64,000 nt of DNA from Streptomyces pactum (GTDB lineage: Bacteria; Actinomycetota; Actinomycetes; Streptomycetales; Streptomycetaceae): contig NZ_JACYXC010000001.1 of assembly GCF_016031615.1 (NCBI RefSeq), positions 4,960,001 through 5,024,000 of the forward strand, in the 5' to 3' direction. Below, piece by piece: positions 32,748 to 41,544 of the stretch. The position numbers were made by a program, and so were the translations under genes. The notes beneath the pieces were generated by a model. That model did not search any database, was not told the DNA's origin, and saw nothing but the letters and a program-made list of their open reading frames with translations. The number at the start of each line of letters is the position of its first letter. Position 1 is the first letter of the stretch.

Positions 32748-33908
32748 TCAGAACTTGTTGCGCGGGGTGATGCCCAGGGACATCCCGGCCAGCCCGCGCT
32801 GGCGCCCGCCGAGCTTGCCGGCGATGGACCGCAGCGCACTGCCGGCCGGCGACTCCGGGTCGGTCAGCACGACCGGCTTCCCCTCGTCGCCGCCTTCGCG
32901 CAGCCGCACGTCGATGGGGATGCTGCCGAGCACCGGCACCGTGGTGCCGGTGGTCCGGGTCAGCCCGTCGGCGACCAGCTGGCCGCCTCCGGTGCCGAAC
33001 ACATCGACCATCTCGTCGCAGTGCGGACACGGCAGCCCGGACATGTTCTCCACCACGCCCACGATCTTCTGGTGGGTCTGCACCGCGATGGACCCGGCCC
33101 GCTCGGCCACCTCGGCGGCGGCCTGCTGCGGCGTGGTGACCACCAGGATCTCGGCGTTCGGCACCAGCTGGGCCACCGAGATGGCGATGTCACCGGTGCC
33201 CGGCGGCAGGTCCAGCAGCAGCACGTCCAGGTCGCCCCAGTACACATCCGCCAGGAACTGCTGGAGCGCCCGGTGCAGCATCGGGCCGCGCCATACCACC
33301 GGGGCGTTCCCCGGGGTGAACATGCCGATGGAGATGACCTTCACGCCGTTCGCCGACGGCGGCATGATCATGTTCTCGACCTGGGTCGGACGGCCGTCGG
33401 CGCCCAGCATCCGGGGCACCGAGTGGCCGTAGATGTCGGCGTCCACGACGCCCACCTTCAGCCCGTCGGCGGCCATCGCGGCGGCCAGGTTCACCGTCAC
33501 CGACGACTTGCCCACGCCGCCCTTGCCGGAGGCCACCGCGTACACCCGGGTGAGCGAGCCGGGCTTGGCGAACGGCACCTCGCGCTCGGCCTGGCCGCCG
33601 CGGAGCGAGGCCGCCAGCTCCCGGCGCTGCTCGTCGCTCATCACGTCCAGCTCAACGGTGACCCCGGACACCCCGGGCACCCGGGACACGGCGTCGGAGA
33701 CGTTCCGGCTGATGGTCTCGCGCATCGGGCAGCCGGACACGGTCAGGTAGACGACCACCGCGACCGAGCCGTCCGCCGCGATCTCGACCGATTTCACCAT
33801 GCCCAGCTCGGTGATCGGCTTGTGGATCTCCGGGTCATTCACCGTGGCGAGCGCGGCGCGCACCGCTTCTTCGGTCGGCACGGGGCCCGTGGGAGTGTCG
33901 GTAGCCAT
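32748..33908 (-). CDS. mrp: Mrp/NBP35 (ApbC) family Fe-S cluster carrier ATPase
   Basis: A 386-residue P-loop protein that carries or loads iron-sulphur clusters. Residues about 8-95 are a MIP18/DUF59 domain (ATVNDPEIHKPITELGMVKSV, with GCPMRE). The deviant Walker A GKGGVGKSS is at about 129-137, followed by VDADIYGHSVPRMLG and the DLPPGTGD switch. The paired cysteines that hold the bridging cluster are in CPHCDE. ATG 33908 gives the usual length. The gene is the first of a leftward run on this strand and corresponds to Rv1229c. Confidence 0.95.
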   Translation of the reverse strand: MATDTPTGPVPTEEAVRAALATVNDPEIHKPITELGMVKSVEIAADGSVAVVVYLTVSGCPMRETISRNVSDAVSRVPGVSGVTVELDVMSDEQRRELAASLRGGQAEREVPFAKPGSLTRVYAVASGKGGVGKSSVTVNLAAAMAADGLKVGVVDADIYGHSVPRMLGADGRPTQVENMIMPPSANGVKVISIGMFTPGNAPVVWRGPMLHRALQQFLADVYWGDLDVLLLDLPPGTGDIAISVAQLVPNAEILVVTTPQQAAAEVAERAGSIAVQTHQKIVGVVENMSGLPCPHCDEMVDVFGTGGGQLVADGLTRTTGTTVPVLGSIPIDVRLREGGDEGKPVVLTDPESPAGSALRSIAGKLGGRQRGLAGMSLGITPRNKF

Positions 33909-33950
33909 GACCCGATGGTACGGCGCGGAGGCGACCCGCCGGTAAGTCCC

Positions 33951-34457
33951 TCAGCGGTCGCGTTCCTCACTCTCCGGCGGGAATACCCCACGCTCCGCCA
34001 GCTCCCTGACCAGGTCCTCGAACTCGGACCGGATCCAGTCCCGGGTCGCCACCTCGCCGAGCCCGGCCCGCAGCGCCGCGACCTCCCGGGTCAGGTACTC
34101 GGTGTCGGCGATGCTGCGCTCGTTCTGCTTGCGGTCCTGTTCGAGGTTGACCCGGTCCCGGTCGTCCTGCCGGTTCTGGGCCAGCAGGATCAGCGGGGCG
34201 GCGTACGACGCCTGGAGCGAGAGCATCAGGGTCAGGAAGATGAACGGGAACTCGTCGAACCGCAGCCTCTCCGGGACGGTGGTGTTCCACAGCACCCACA
34301 CGGTGATGAACGCGGTCATCCAGATGAGGAACCGGCCGGTGCCGATGAAGCGGGCGATCCGCTCGGAGGCGTGCCCGAACTCCTCCGGGTCCCACGACGG
34401 CCGCCAGGAGCGCCGCCGGCCCTTGGGCTGGTCCAGCCGGACGCGGTCACCGGCCAC
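33951..34457 (-). CDS. DUF1003 domain membrane protein
   Basis: A 168-residue protein with two closely spaced membrane helices (IWMTAFITVWVLWNT at about 46-60 and FPFIFLTLMLSLQASYAAPLI at about 69-89) forming the DUF1003 hairpin. A charged cytoplasmic coiled coil follows (NRQDDRDRVNLEQDRKQNER). The start ATG 34457 overlaps the end of the MgtE-N/CBS gene by 11 bases, so the two are translationally coupled. DUF1003 proteins are often found with magnesium-transport-like genes, but their activity is not established. Confidence 0.93.
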   Translation of the reverse strand: MAGDRVRLDQPKGRRRSWRPSWDPEEFGHASERIARFIGTGRFLIWMTAFITVWVLWNTTVPERLRFDEFPFIFLTLMLSLQASYAAPLILLAQNRQDDRDRVNLEQDRKQNERSIADTEYLTREVAALRAGLGEVATRDWIRSEFEDLVRELAERGVFPPESEERDR

Positions 34458-35847
34458 CGGCCACCCCCGGCGGACGGGGCACGCGCCGCGCCTCGTGCGC
34501 GCCCCGCGGCGGCTGCGCGCCGCCCGCCCCGGGGACGCCCGCGCCGCCCGCCCCGGGGACGTCCACGCCGTACAGCGCCTGCTCCCGCCAGTCCTCCGGC
34601 AGCAGGTGGTCCAGCACGTCGTCCACCGTCACCGCGCCCAGCAGCGCGCCGCCCTCGTCCACCACCGGCGCGGCCACCATGTTGTACGTCGCCAGGTAGC
34701 CGGTCACCGCGGGCAGCGGGGCGTTCGGCGGCAGCGGACGCAGATCGGTGTCACAGACCGCGCTGACCAGCGTGAACGGCGGGTCCCGCAGCAGCCGCTG
34801 GAAGTGCACGGTGCCCAGGTACTTGCCGGTGGGGGTCTCGTCGGGCGCCCGGCACACGTACACCTGGGCGGCGAGCGCCGGGGACAGGTCGGCGTTGCGG
34901 ACCCGGGCCAGCGCCTCGGCGACCGTGGCGTCCGGCAGCAGCACCACCGGATCGGTGGTCATCATGCCGCCCGCGGTGCGCTCCTCGTACGCCATCAGCC
35001 GGCGCATGTCCGCCGCGTCCCGGGGCCGCATCAGGCCCAGCAGCCGCTCCTGCTCGTCCTCCGGCAGCTCGGAGAGGAGATCGGCCGCGTCGTCGGGGTC
35101 CATCGCCTCCAGCACGTCCGCGGCCCGCTCCTGGTGCAGCTTGCCCAGGATCTCCACCTGGTCCTCGTCCGGCAGCTCCTCCAGCACGTCCGCCAGCCGG
35201 TCGTCGTCGAGCGCCGCGGCCACCTCCGCGCGGCGCTTGGCGGACAGGTGGTGCAGCACGTTCGCCAGGTCCGCCGGGCGCAGCCGTTCGAAGGTGGCCA
35301 GCAGGTTCTCCGCGCCCTGCTCGTGCTCGGGGACGGAGAAGCCGGTGACCGCCGACCACTCCACGGTCAGCGTCTCCCCGGAACCCTTCCCCGCGCCGCC
35401 CTTCCAGCGCAGCCCGCGCGCCCGCCGGCCGGCGCCGCCCTTGCGGACGAAGACCTTGTCGATCTCCCAGTCGCGGCGGGCCGGCAGCTGGGAGATGGCG
35501 ATGTCCAGCACCGTGACCTCCTCGTCGGACTCCAGCAGCCGCACCCGCCGGTCGAGCAGTTCGCCGAGCACCAGGGTCTCGCTGCCGCGCTGCTGGAACC
35601 GGCGCATGTTGATCACGCCGGTGGTGATGACCTGGCCGGACTCCACCCCGGTCACCCGGGTCATGGGCAGGAAGATCTGGCGGCGGCTGGCCACCTCCAC
35701 CACCAGCCCCAGCACGCGCGGCGGCCGGCCGCCGATGCGCAGTGTGGCGACCAGGTCGCGGACCCGTCCCACCTGGTCGCCGTTGGGATCGAAGACCGCG
35801 ACGCCCGCCAGATGGGACACGAACACCCTCGATCCGCCCGCCGCCAT
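34447..35847 (-). CDS. MgtE N-terminal domain plus CBS pair protein without a channel domain
   Basis: A 466-residue cytoplasmic protein. Residues 1-170 form PRC-barrel-like units (VFVSHLAGVAVFDPNGDQVG and a second at LDIAISQLP). Residues about 180-275 are the helical MgtE N domain (LRPADLANVLHHLSAKRRAE). A CBS pair covers about 285-410 (AGGMMTTDPVVLLPDATVAE). The MgtE membrane channel is absent, so it probably senses Mg2+ or nucleotides for other proteins; CorA is encoded 4 kb away. The tail is Gly/Pro-rich. It corresponds to Rv1232c. Start ATG 35847 has GGAGGTGC upstream. Confidence 0.92.
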   Translation of the reverse strand: MAAGGSRVFVSHLAGVAVFDPNGDQVGRVRDLVATLRIGGRPPRVLGLVVEVASRRQIFLPMTRVTGVESGQVITTGVINMRRFQQRGSETLVLGELLDRRVRLLESDEEVTVLDIAISQLPARRDWEIDKVFVRKGGAGRRARGLRWKGGAGKGSGETLTVEWSAVTGFSVPEHEQGAENLLATFERLRPADLANVLHHLSAKRRAEVAAALDDDRLADVLEELPDEDQVEILGKLHQERAADVLEAMDPDDAADLLSELPEDEQERLLGLMRPRDAADMRRLMAYEERTAGGMMTTDPVVLLPDATVAEALARVRNADLSPALAAQVYVCRAPDETPTGKYLGTVHFQRLLRDPPFTLVSAVCDTDLRPLPPNAPLPAVTGYLATYNMVAAPVVDEGGALLGAVTVDDVLDHLLPEDWREQALYGVDVPGAGGAGVPGAGGAQPPRGAHEARRVPRPPGVAGGR

Positions 35848-36028
35848 CCCAGCACCTCCCGTCGCCCGTGCCGTACCACCACGCGAGATAACCCCACATA
35901 TCCCCGCAATGCGGATTCAGGCTAACGCGCCCCGTCCCGCGCCGCCGTCCCGGTGCGGGACCCTGCGGGCGGCTCCCCGCCGCACCGGTACGCTGCGGTC
36001 TGCATCGGCATCAGGAGGCGGAGCAGAC

Positions 36029-36850
36029 GTGCGCATCGGGAACATGGCTCGCACCGGAGCGATGTGCGTGGGACTGGCCGTGGCGCTCGTGGGATGCGGC
36101 GGCGGCGAGGAGAAGGATCCCGACGAGGGCACCAACGGCGTCGGCCGGCTCCCGGCCGCGAAGATCGAGACCAAGGCGCGGAAGGCGGCCCTCGGCGCAC
36201 GCGCGGTGCACCTGTCGGGAACCGTGGTGAGCCAGGGCCGCTCCTACCGGCTCGACATGCGGCTGAAGGAGGACGGCGGGACCGGGCAGGTCTCCACCAA
36301 GGACGCCACCTTCGAGCTGCTGCGGGTCGGCGAGGACCTCTACCTCAAGGCCGACGCGGACTTCTGGACCCACGAGGAAGGTGCCCAGGGGGGCGGCGGG
36401 ACCGGGAACGGCACCGGCACGGGGGACACCGGCGGCGACTCCGCCGGGACCGGCAGCCCGGGGGGCCCCGACGCCGACGACCGGGCCGCCGCCCGCAAGC
36501 TGGAGGACAAGTACGTCAAGGTGCCGGTCGGGGACCCCTCGTACCAGCAGCTCGGCGGCTTCACCGACAAGAAGGTGCTGCTCGACGGGCTGCTGGGGCT
36601 GCACGGCACCCTCACCACCGGCGACCGCGGCGAGGTGGCGGGCGTCCGCACCATCCGGGTGCTGGCGGGGAAGGGCAGCGGCGGATCGGTGGACGTCTCC
36701 CTGGAGGGCGCCCCCTACCCGCTCCGCCTCCAGCGGGCGGGCGACGCGGGCGTCATCCGGCTCGCCGACTGGAACCGCGACTTCGAGCTGACGGCGCCGG
36801 AGAAGAAGGACGTCGTGGACTACGGGCAGCAGCTGCCGGCCCACGACTGA
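36029..36850 (+). CDS. Predicted lipoprotein, LppX/LprG-like
   Basis: A 273-residue exported lipoprotein. GTG 36029 has AGGAGG at 36013-36018. The signal peptide ends in the lipobox LVGC (Cys about 28), followed by GGGEEKDPDEG. The mature part has a beta-rich fold (LSGTVVSQGRSYRLDMRLKE, FELLRVGEDLYLKADADFW) resembling the LppX/LprAFG family that holds a hydrophobic ligand; this is inferred from pattern only. A Gly/Thr/Asp-rich insert lies at about 118-150. It diverges from the MgtE-N/CBS gene and stands alone. Confidence 0.85.
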   Translation: MRIGNMARTGAMCVGLAVALVGCGGGEEKDPDEGTNGVGRLPAAKIETKARKAALGARAVHLSGTVVSQGRSYRLDMRLKEDGGTGQVSTKDATFELLRVGEDLYLKADADFWTHEEGAQGGGGTGNGTGTGDTGGDSAGTGSPGGPDADDRAAARKLEDKYVKVPVGDPSYQQLGGFTDKKVLLDGLLGLHGTLTTGDRGEVAGVRTIRVLAGKGSGGSVDVSLEGAPYPLRLQRAGDAGVIRLADWNRDFELTAPEKKDVVDYGQQLPAHD

Positions 36851-37179
36851 CCACCGGCGGCGGGAGCGCACGTCCGGGCCGACCGCCCGCGCCGCGGGGT
36901 GCTCTCCCGGGCCGACGGCGGGTGCTTTCCCGTTGCTTTGCCGTGCGGGTGCGCGCTTTCCCACCGCCGGCGGGGCGCCGGCGGTGGTTCCCGCGTCGCC
37001 GGGTGTTTCCCGTGCCGGCGGCCGGTGCCGGTGGCCGCTTTCCCGCGTCGGCGTCCGGCGGGCGCGGTGGGTGGAGCGGTGGCGCGGCGGTCCGGCCGTG
37101 AGGCGGGCGGCGGCGGTCCGCGCCGGCGGCCCGGGGGGTGTTCCGGGGTACGTTCCGGTGGCGGCGGAGCCGGGCGGGG
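36851..37179. other. Gene-free convergent spacer
   Basis: The 329 bases between two convergent genes have no supported gene. The word GCTTTCCCG or GTTTCCCG recurs five times between about 36900 and 37050, roughly every 20-60 bases, within GC-rich sequence. Confidence 0.45.
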
Positions 37180-37701
37180 TCAGCCGCGTGCGCGGCGGCG
37201 GCGCCCCAGCAGCTTCGGCAGCGCGGCGGGTACCGGACGCCGGGTGACCGCGGGGCTGGGCAGCGGACGGGCCGCGAGCGAACCGTCCGGCAGCGGGTGC
37301 GGCGCGTCCGGCAGCGGCTCCAGCCGCAGCACCCGGCACTCGGCCGCCCACCGCTCGGTGATGCGCTCCGCGTCCGGCGCGTTCAGCCGCTTCCCCTTCA
37401 GCTCCCCGGCCGCCGCGGTCCACTCCTCACCGGACACCGCCGGTTCGGTGACGCGGGCCGGCCAGGACACCAGCCGGCCGCCCTTGTCCTTGCTGCGCAC
37501 CGTCACGGTGGCCGTCCCCCCGTCGGTCAGCCCCAGGCCGTCCAGCGGCTGCTCGCCCGGACCGCCGACGACGTACGCGGCGCCGTCGTGCCACACGTGC
37601 CACAGCGACCGGGTGGCGCCCTGGGGGCCCTCCACCCAGATGAGGCCCGACTTCTTGGTCGCCTCCTCGATGAGGGCGCGGTCCATCAGCGTCTGCGTCA
37701 T
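37180..37701 (-). CDS. Conserved hypothetical protein, 173 residues
   Basis: No named domain is recognised. ATG 37701 (MTQTLMDRALIEEATKKSGL) is chosen because the upstream frame is Pro/Arg-rich spacer; GTG 37710 is an alternative. The first 120 residues look like a compact alpha/beta fold with WVEGPQGATRSLWHVWHDGA and a conserved-looking WPARVTEPAVSGEEW. The last 40 residues are Pro- and Arg-rich. It has no signal peptide or membrane helix. It is most likely a Streptomyces-conserved cytoplasmic protein. Confidence 0.75.
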   Translation of the reverse strand: MTQTLMDRALIEEATKKSGLIWVEGPQGATRSLWHVWHDGAAYVVGGPGEQPLDGLGLTDGGTATVTVRSKDKGGRLVSWPARVTEPAVSGEEWTAAAGELKGKRLNAPDAERITERWAAECRVLRLEPLPDAPHPLPDGSLAARPLPSPAVTRRPVPAALPKLLGRRRRARG

Positions 37702-38159
37702 GACGCTCACTGTAGGACCCCGCCGCGCCGCCCAGCCGCCCCGGCCGGGCGGCCCCCTGCCGCCCCGCCCGTCCCGGCCCCGGTGGCCGGCACGCCGCCC
37801 GGTGGCCCGCATCGCGCCCCCGGCCCGGCCCCCGGCCCACCCGGCTCCGCGCGCCCGGCCGCCCAGCTCTCCCCGGCTCCGCGCCCTGCGCCGGGTCCCG
37901 CCGCCGGCGCTCGCCCCGCGTCCTGTGCCGCCGTGGCCGGAGACCCCGGTGCGCGCCGCGGCCCGTCACCCGGCACCCGCAGGGTGACAGTTCCGTCCCG
38001 GACGCACGCGCCTTACCCTGGGCCGGTGAACGCCGCTCGTCCCCGCCCCCGGTCCGCCGCCCGCCGTCCCGCCCCCGCTCTCGCCGGCCGGGCCGGCCGG
38101 GGGACGCGCACGGCACCGCCCCCCGTGGCCGGTTCACCCCCGGTACCGCCTCGCTGGAC
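37702..38159. other. Divergent spacer and probable N-terminus of the EamA gene
   Basis: The left part is Pro/Arg-rich spacer. GTG 38026, preceded by CTGGGCC, opens a frame (VNAARPRPRSAARRPAPALA...VAG) that runs toward the transporter but in a different frame from it. A missing G at about 38130-38132 would join VAGFTPGTASLDVVLL. So 38026-38159 is probably coding. Confidence 0.5.
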
Positions 38160-39059
38160 GTGGTGCTGCTCGCCGTCGCGGTGGCCGGCATCTCGCTGTC
38201 CGCCCCGCTGATCGCCGCCACCGCGGCCCCCGCGCTCGCCATCGCCTTCTGGCGCAACGCCATGGCGATCGGGGTGCTCACCCCGTTCGTGCTGCTGCGC
38301 CGCGGGCTGCGTGCCGAGGTGTTCGGCATGAGCCGCCGCACGCTGCTGCTCTCCGCCGCCGCGGGCGTGCTGCTCGCGGTCCACTTCGGCGTCTGGCTGC
38401 CCAGCCTCCACATGACCTCGGTCGCGTCCTCCACCGCCCTGGTGACCACCACGCCGATCTGGGCCGCGCTGCTGCTGCGGCTGCGCGGGCACCGGCCGCC
38501 GGCGGCCACCTGGACCGGGATGGCGGTCGCCTTCGTCGGGGTGCTGCTGCTGACCGGTGTCGACCTGTCGGTGTCGCCGCGCGCCCTGGCCGGGGACGCG
38601 CTGGCGCTGGCCGGCGGGATGGCGGCCGCCGGGTACGTGGTGCTCGGTGCCGAGGTGCGGCGCACCGCCAGCACCACCGCGTACACCTATGTCTGTTACG
38701 CGGTGACCGCCGTGCTGCTGGGCGCCGCCGCCCTGATCCAGGGGGCCGGGATGAGCGGCTACAGCGGGGAGACCTGGCTGAAGCTCGCCGTGCTCACGGT
38801 CACCGCCCAGTTGCTCGGCCACACCCTCATCAACCGGGTGGTGAAGGGGCTGGGGCCGTCGGTCACCTCCACCGCGATCCTGCTGGAGACCCCCGGGGCG
38901 GCCCTGATCGCCGCGCTCTGGCTGGGCCAGACGCCTCCGGTGATCGCCTATCCGGCGCTGGCGGTGATCCTGGTCGGACTCGCCCTGGTGATCCGTGCGG
39001 ACCGCCGGGGCGGCGGCGCGGAGGACGGCCCGGTGCGGGCCGCGGAACCCGCCGCCTGA
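38160..39059 (+). CDS. EamA/DMT-family transporter
   Basis: A membrane transporter of the drug/metabolite superfamily with about ten helices in two EamA halves. The first half begins VVLLAVAVAGISLSAPLIAA and the second near LAGDALALAGGMAAAGYVVL. The end ALAVILVGLALVIRADRRGG is the usual last helix. The open frame starts at GTG 38160, directly in the first helix and with no ribosome site, so the real start is probably GTG 38026 with a one-base shift between (see the spacer entry). The substrate is unknown. Confidence 0.87.
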   Translation: MVLLAVAVAGISLSAPLIAATAAPALAIAFWRNAMAIGVLTPFVLLRRGLRAEVFGMSRRTLLLSAAAGVLLAVHFGVWLPSLHMTSVASSTALVTTTPIWAALLLRLRGHRPPAATWTGMAVAFVGVLLLTGVDLSVSPRALAGDALALAGGMAAAGYVVLGAEVRRTASTTAYTYVCYAVTAVLLGAAALIQGAGMSGYSGETWLKLAVLTVTAQLLGHTLINRVVKGLGPSVTSTAILLETPGAALIAALWLGQTPPVIAYPALAVILVGLALVIRADRRGGGAEDGPVRAAEPAA

Positions 39060-39119
39060 GCCCGGGCCCGCCGTGGGCGCGCCCGGGACGGGCCGCCGGC
39101 GTGCGGCCCGGGCCCGCCG

Positions 39120-40241
39120 CTACAGCCAGCCGTTCCGCCGGAAGCTGCGGTGGATGGTGAAGCAGATGCCGACGATCACCGACATCACCGCCGGGTAGCC
39201 GTACCGCCAGCGCAGCTCCGGCATGTGCTCGAAGTTCATCCCGTAGACGCCGCAGATCATGGTGGGGACGGCCACGATCGCCGCCCACGCGGTGATCTTC
39301 CGCATGTCCTCGTTCTGTGCCACGGTGGCCTGCGCCAGGTTCGCCTGGAGGATGGAGTTGAGCAGGTCGTCGAAGGAGAGCACCTGCTCGTTGACGCGGG
39401 CGAGGTGGTCGGCCACGTCCCGGAAGTACTTCTGGATGTCCGGGTCGACCAGCCGCATCGGCCGCTCGCTGAGCAGCTGCATCGGGCGCAGCAGCGGCGA
39501 CACGGCCCGCTTGAACTCCAGCACCTCCCGCTTGAGCTGGTAGATCCGTCCGGCGTCGCCCCCGCGCCGGGTGCCCCGGCCGCCCCCGGCTCCGCCGCCG
39601 GCCGAGAAGACGTCGATCTCCACCTCGTCGATGTCGTCCTGCACGGCGTCCGCGACCGCGATGTAGCCGTCCACCACCTGGTCGGCGATGGCGTGCAGCA
39701 CCGCGGAGGGGCCCTTGGCGAGCAGTTCGGGGTCGTCCTGGAGGCGGTGCCGCAGCGCCCGCAGCGAACCCTGGCCGCCGTGCCGGACCGTCACGATGAA
39801 GTTCCGCCCGGTGAAGCACATCACCTCGCCGGTCTGCACCACCTCGCTGGTGGCGGTCAGCTCGGCGTGCTCCACGTAGTGGATGGTCTTGAAGACGGTG
39901 AAGAGGGTGTCGTCGTACCGCTCCAGCTTGGGCCGCTGATGGGCGTGGACGGCGTCCTCGACGGCCAGCGGGTGGAGCCCGAACTCCTCGGCGATACCGG
40001 CGAATTCACGCTCCGTCGGCTCGTGCAGGCCGATCCAGGCGAACCCGCCCTCGGCCCGTACCCGGGCCATCGCCTCGGACGGCCCGACGTGGTCGCTGAC
40101 CCGCCTGCCGTCCCGGTAGACGGCGCAGTCCACGATGGCGCTCGACGCCGACGGGTCGCGGGTGGTGTCGTACGGCTGCGGGGTGTGGCCCCTGCGCAGG
40201 GCGGGACGGACGGCTGCGCGCAGGTCGCGGATCATCGACAT
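39120..40241 (-). CDS. corA: CorA-type magnesium/cobalt transporter
   Basis: A 373-residue divalent-cation channel that works as a pentamer. The N-terminal two thirds are the cytoplasmic funnel, with a long stalk helix (VLEFKRAVSPLLRPMQLLSE... DIQKYFRDVADHLARVNEQV). The two C-terminal helices flank the signature YGMNF (Gly-Met-Asn filter), and the protein ends with a basic patch (HRSFRRNGWL). A Gly/Arg insert (SAGGGAGGGRGTRRGGDAG) sits in the funnel. ATG 40241 is chosen for GAAGGAG six bases upstream. The leader has several hairpins and may regulate expression. Confidence 0.95.
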   Translation of the reverse strand: MSMIRDLRAAVRPALRRGHTPQPYDTTRDPSASSAIVDCAVYRDGRRVSDHVGPSEAMARVRAEGGFAWIGLHEPTEREFAGIAEEFGLHPLAVEDAVHAHQRPKLERYDDTLFTVFKTIHYVEHAELTATSEVVQTGEVMCFTGRNFIVTVRHGGQGSLRALRHRLQDDPELLAKGPSAVLHAIADQVVDGYIAVADAVQDDIDEVEIDVFSAGGGAGGGRGTRRGGDAGRIYQLKREVLEFKRAVSPLLRPMQLLSERPMRLVDPDIQKYFRDVADHLARVNEQVLSFDDLLNSILQANLAQATVAQNEDMRKITAWAAIVAVPTMICGVYGMNFEHMPELRWRYGYPAVMSVIVGICFTIHRSFRRNGWL

Positions 40242-40950
40242 GGCGGGCTCCTTCACGGGCCGGCCGCCGGCGCACCGCACGCGGGACGCAGCGCGGCCCG
40301 GAAGGTGGACGTACATGGCTACGGTGAGCCGTACGCCCGCAAAGCGGGCGGCACTCCTCCGCATGGCACCGGCGGGGAAGAACGCAGAAACGGGAACGAA
40401 GCGAGACGAGAACGCTCAACCGCCTGCGCTGCGGACGCCGGCACACTTCTCGTGTTTCCACTGCCGGACAGTGGGTACGGAAGGGTCAGATCACCGGGGA
40501 AGGCATCCGAGCGGGACGACGGAAGAGCTGCCGGTACTGCACGGTCGACTCGGATCCACCGCAGCCCCACCTCCTCCGGCCGGTCCCCGCTGGGGGACGA
40601 CGTAACTCCCTGGGCAGACGTCAAGGCTAGCAGCCACCGCGCCCGCCGCCGTGCCTCTTTGCCTGTTCCATACACATGTCCGCGCCGGACGGCCCGGACG
40701 TGTCCTGCCCCGCTTCTGCCCGCCCGGGTGCCGCCCATGCCCCGCCCGTGGTGCGGGGCATGGGCCCGCTGTGCGGCGTTCGGGCCCCGTTCGGGCCCGT
40801 TCATTCCCGTCCGTTCCTGTCCGTTGCTGTACGGGCCCCGTCCTCTCCGCGCCGGGTCGTGCCGCTGCCGTGTTCCTGGCCCGGGCCGTGTGGCGCCGCT
40901 GCCGTGCCCGGGCCGCGGGAGCCCGGCCGGGCGCGCAGTAGGGTCGCCGT
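40242..40950. promoter_or_regulatory. Structured 5' region of corA and spacer to the SUFU-domain gene
   Basis: The first 400 bases upstream of corA are distinctly lower in GC. They contain hairpins at 40310-40335 (CGTAC/GTACG and GGCT/AGCC), 40334-40350 (CGCCCGC-AAA-GCGGGCG) and 40458-40474 (CCACTG-N5-CAGTGG). This would fit a leader RNA on the corA strand. I could not match it to the M-box or another known riboswitch. No gene is supported in the rest. Confidence 0.5.
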
Positions 40951-41544
40951 ATGTCAGACGTTCTTCAGCTGGTCGATGCCCGGCTGCGCACCGCGCTGGG
41001 GGAACCGGACGCGCGGGCCGCGGTGACCTTCCTCGGCACGGACCGCATCGAGGTGCTGCGGTTCACCGACGGCGACGTCGTGCGGTACGCCACGCTCGGG
41101 ATGTCGGCCCAGCCGATGAGCGACCCCACCGCCGTGCTCGCCGACCCGGTGCGCGGGCCGCGCGCCGAGCTGCTGATCACCGTACGGCTCGGCCGGGTGG
41201 CCGGGGCGGACCTGGACAAGGTGCTCCGTCCGCTGGCCGTGCTCGCCGCATCCCCCCAGGTCGAGGGGGTGATCGTGGCCCCCGGCGGGTCGCTGGACGT
41301 GGGCGGGCCGCTGTGGCCCGGGGCACCGTTCACCTCGGTGCTCGTCGCCGAACCCGGCGGGCTGGTCGAGGACCTGACGCTGGATGAGCCGATGGACCCG
41401 GTCCGCTTCCTGCCGCTGCTCCCGATGACCCCCAACGAGGCGGCGTGGAAGCGGGTGCACGGGGCGGCCCAGCTCCAGGAGCGGTGGCTGCGGCACGGGA
41501 CCGACCTGCGCGACCCGCTGCGCGCGGGGGTACCGCTGGACTGA
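40951..41544 (+). CDS. Suppressor-of-fused (SUFU) domain protein
   Basis: A 197-residue cytoplasmic protein that looks like a bacterial SUFU-domain protein: VLRFTDGDVVRYATLGMSAQ, then RAELLITVRLGR and LWPGAPFTSVLVAEPGGLVE, then FLPLLPMTPNEAAWKR at the end. In animals SUFU binds GLI factors. In bacteria members are often linked to toxin immunity or are stand-alone, with no proven activity. Here there is no toxin gene alongside. The start ATG 40951 fits the family. It is monocistronic. Confidence 0.88.
   Translation: MSDVLQLVDARLRTALGEPDARAAVTFLGTDRIEVLRFTDGDVVRYATLGMSAQPMSDPTAVLADPVRGPRAELLITVRLGRVAGADLDKVLRPLAVLAASPQVEGVIVAPGGSLDVGGPLWPGAPFTSVLVAEPGGLVEDLTLDEPMDPVRFLPLLPMTPNEAAWKRVHGAAQLQERWLRHGTDLRDPLRAGVPLD

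Noticed and set aside
40242..40700. M-box magnesium riboswitch before corA
   Set aside because: Hairpins are present but the conserved M-box sequence blocks could not be found by eye.
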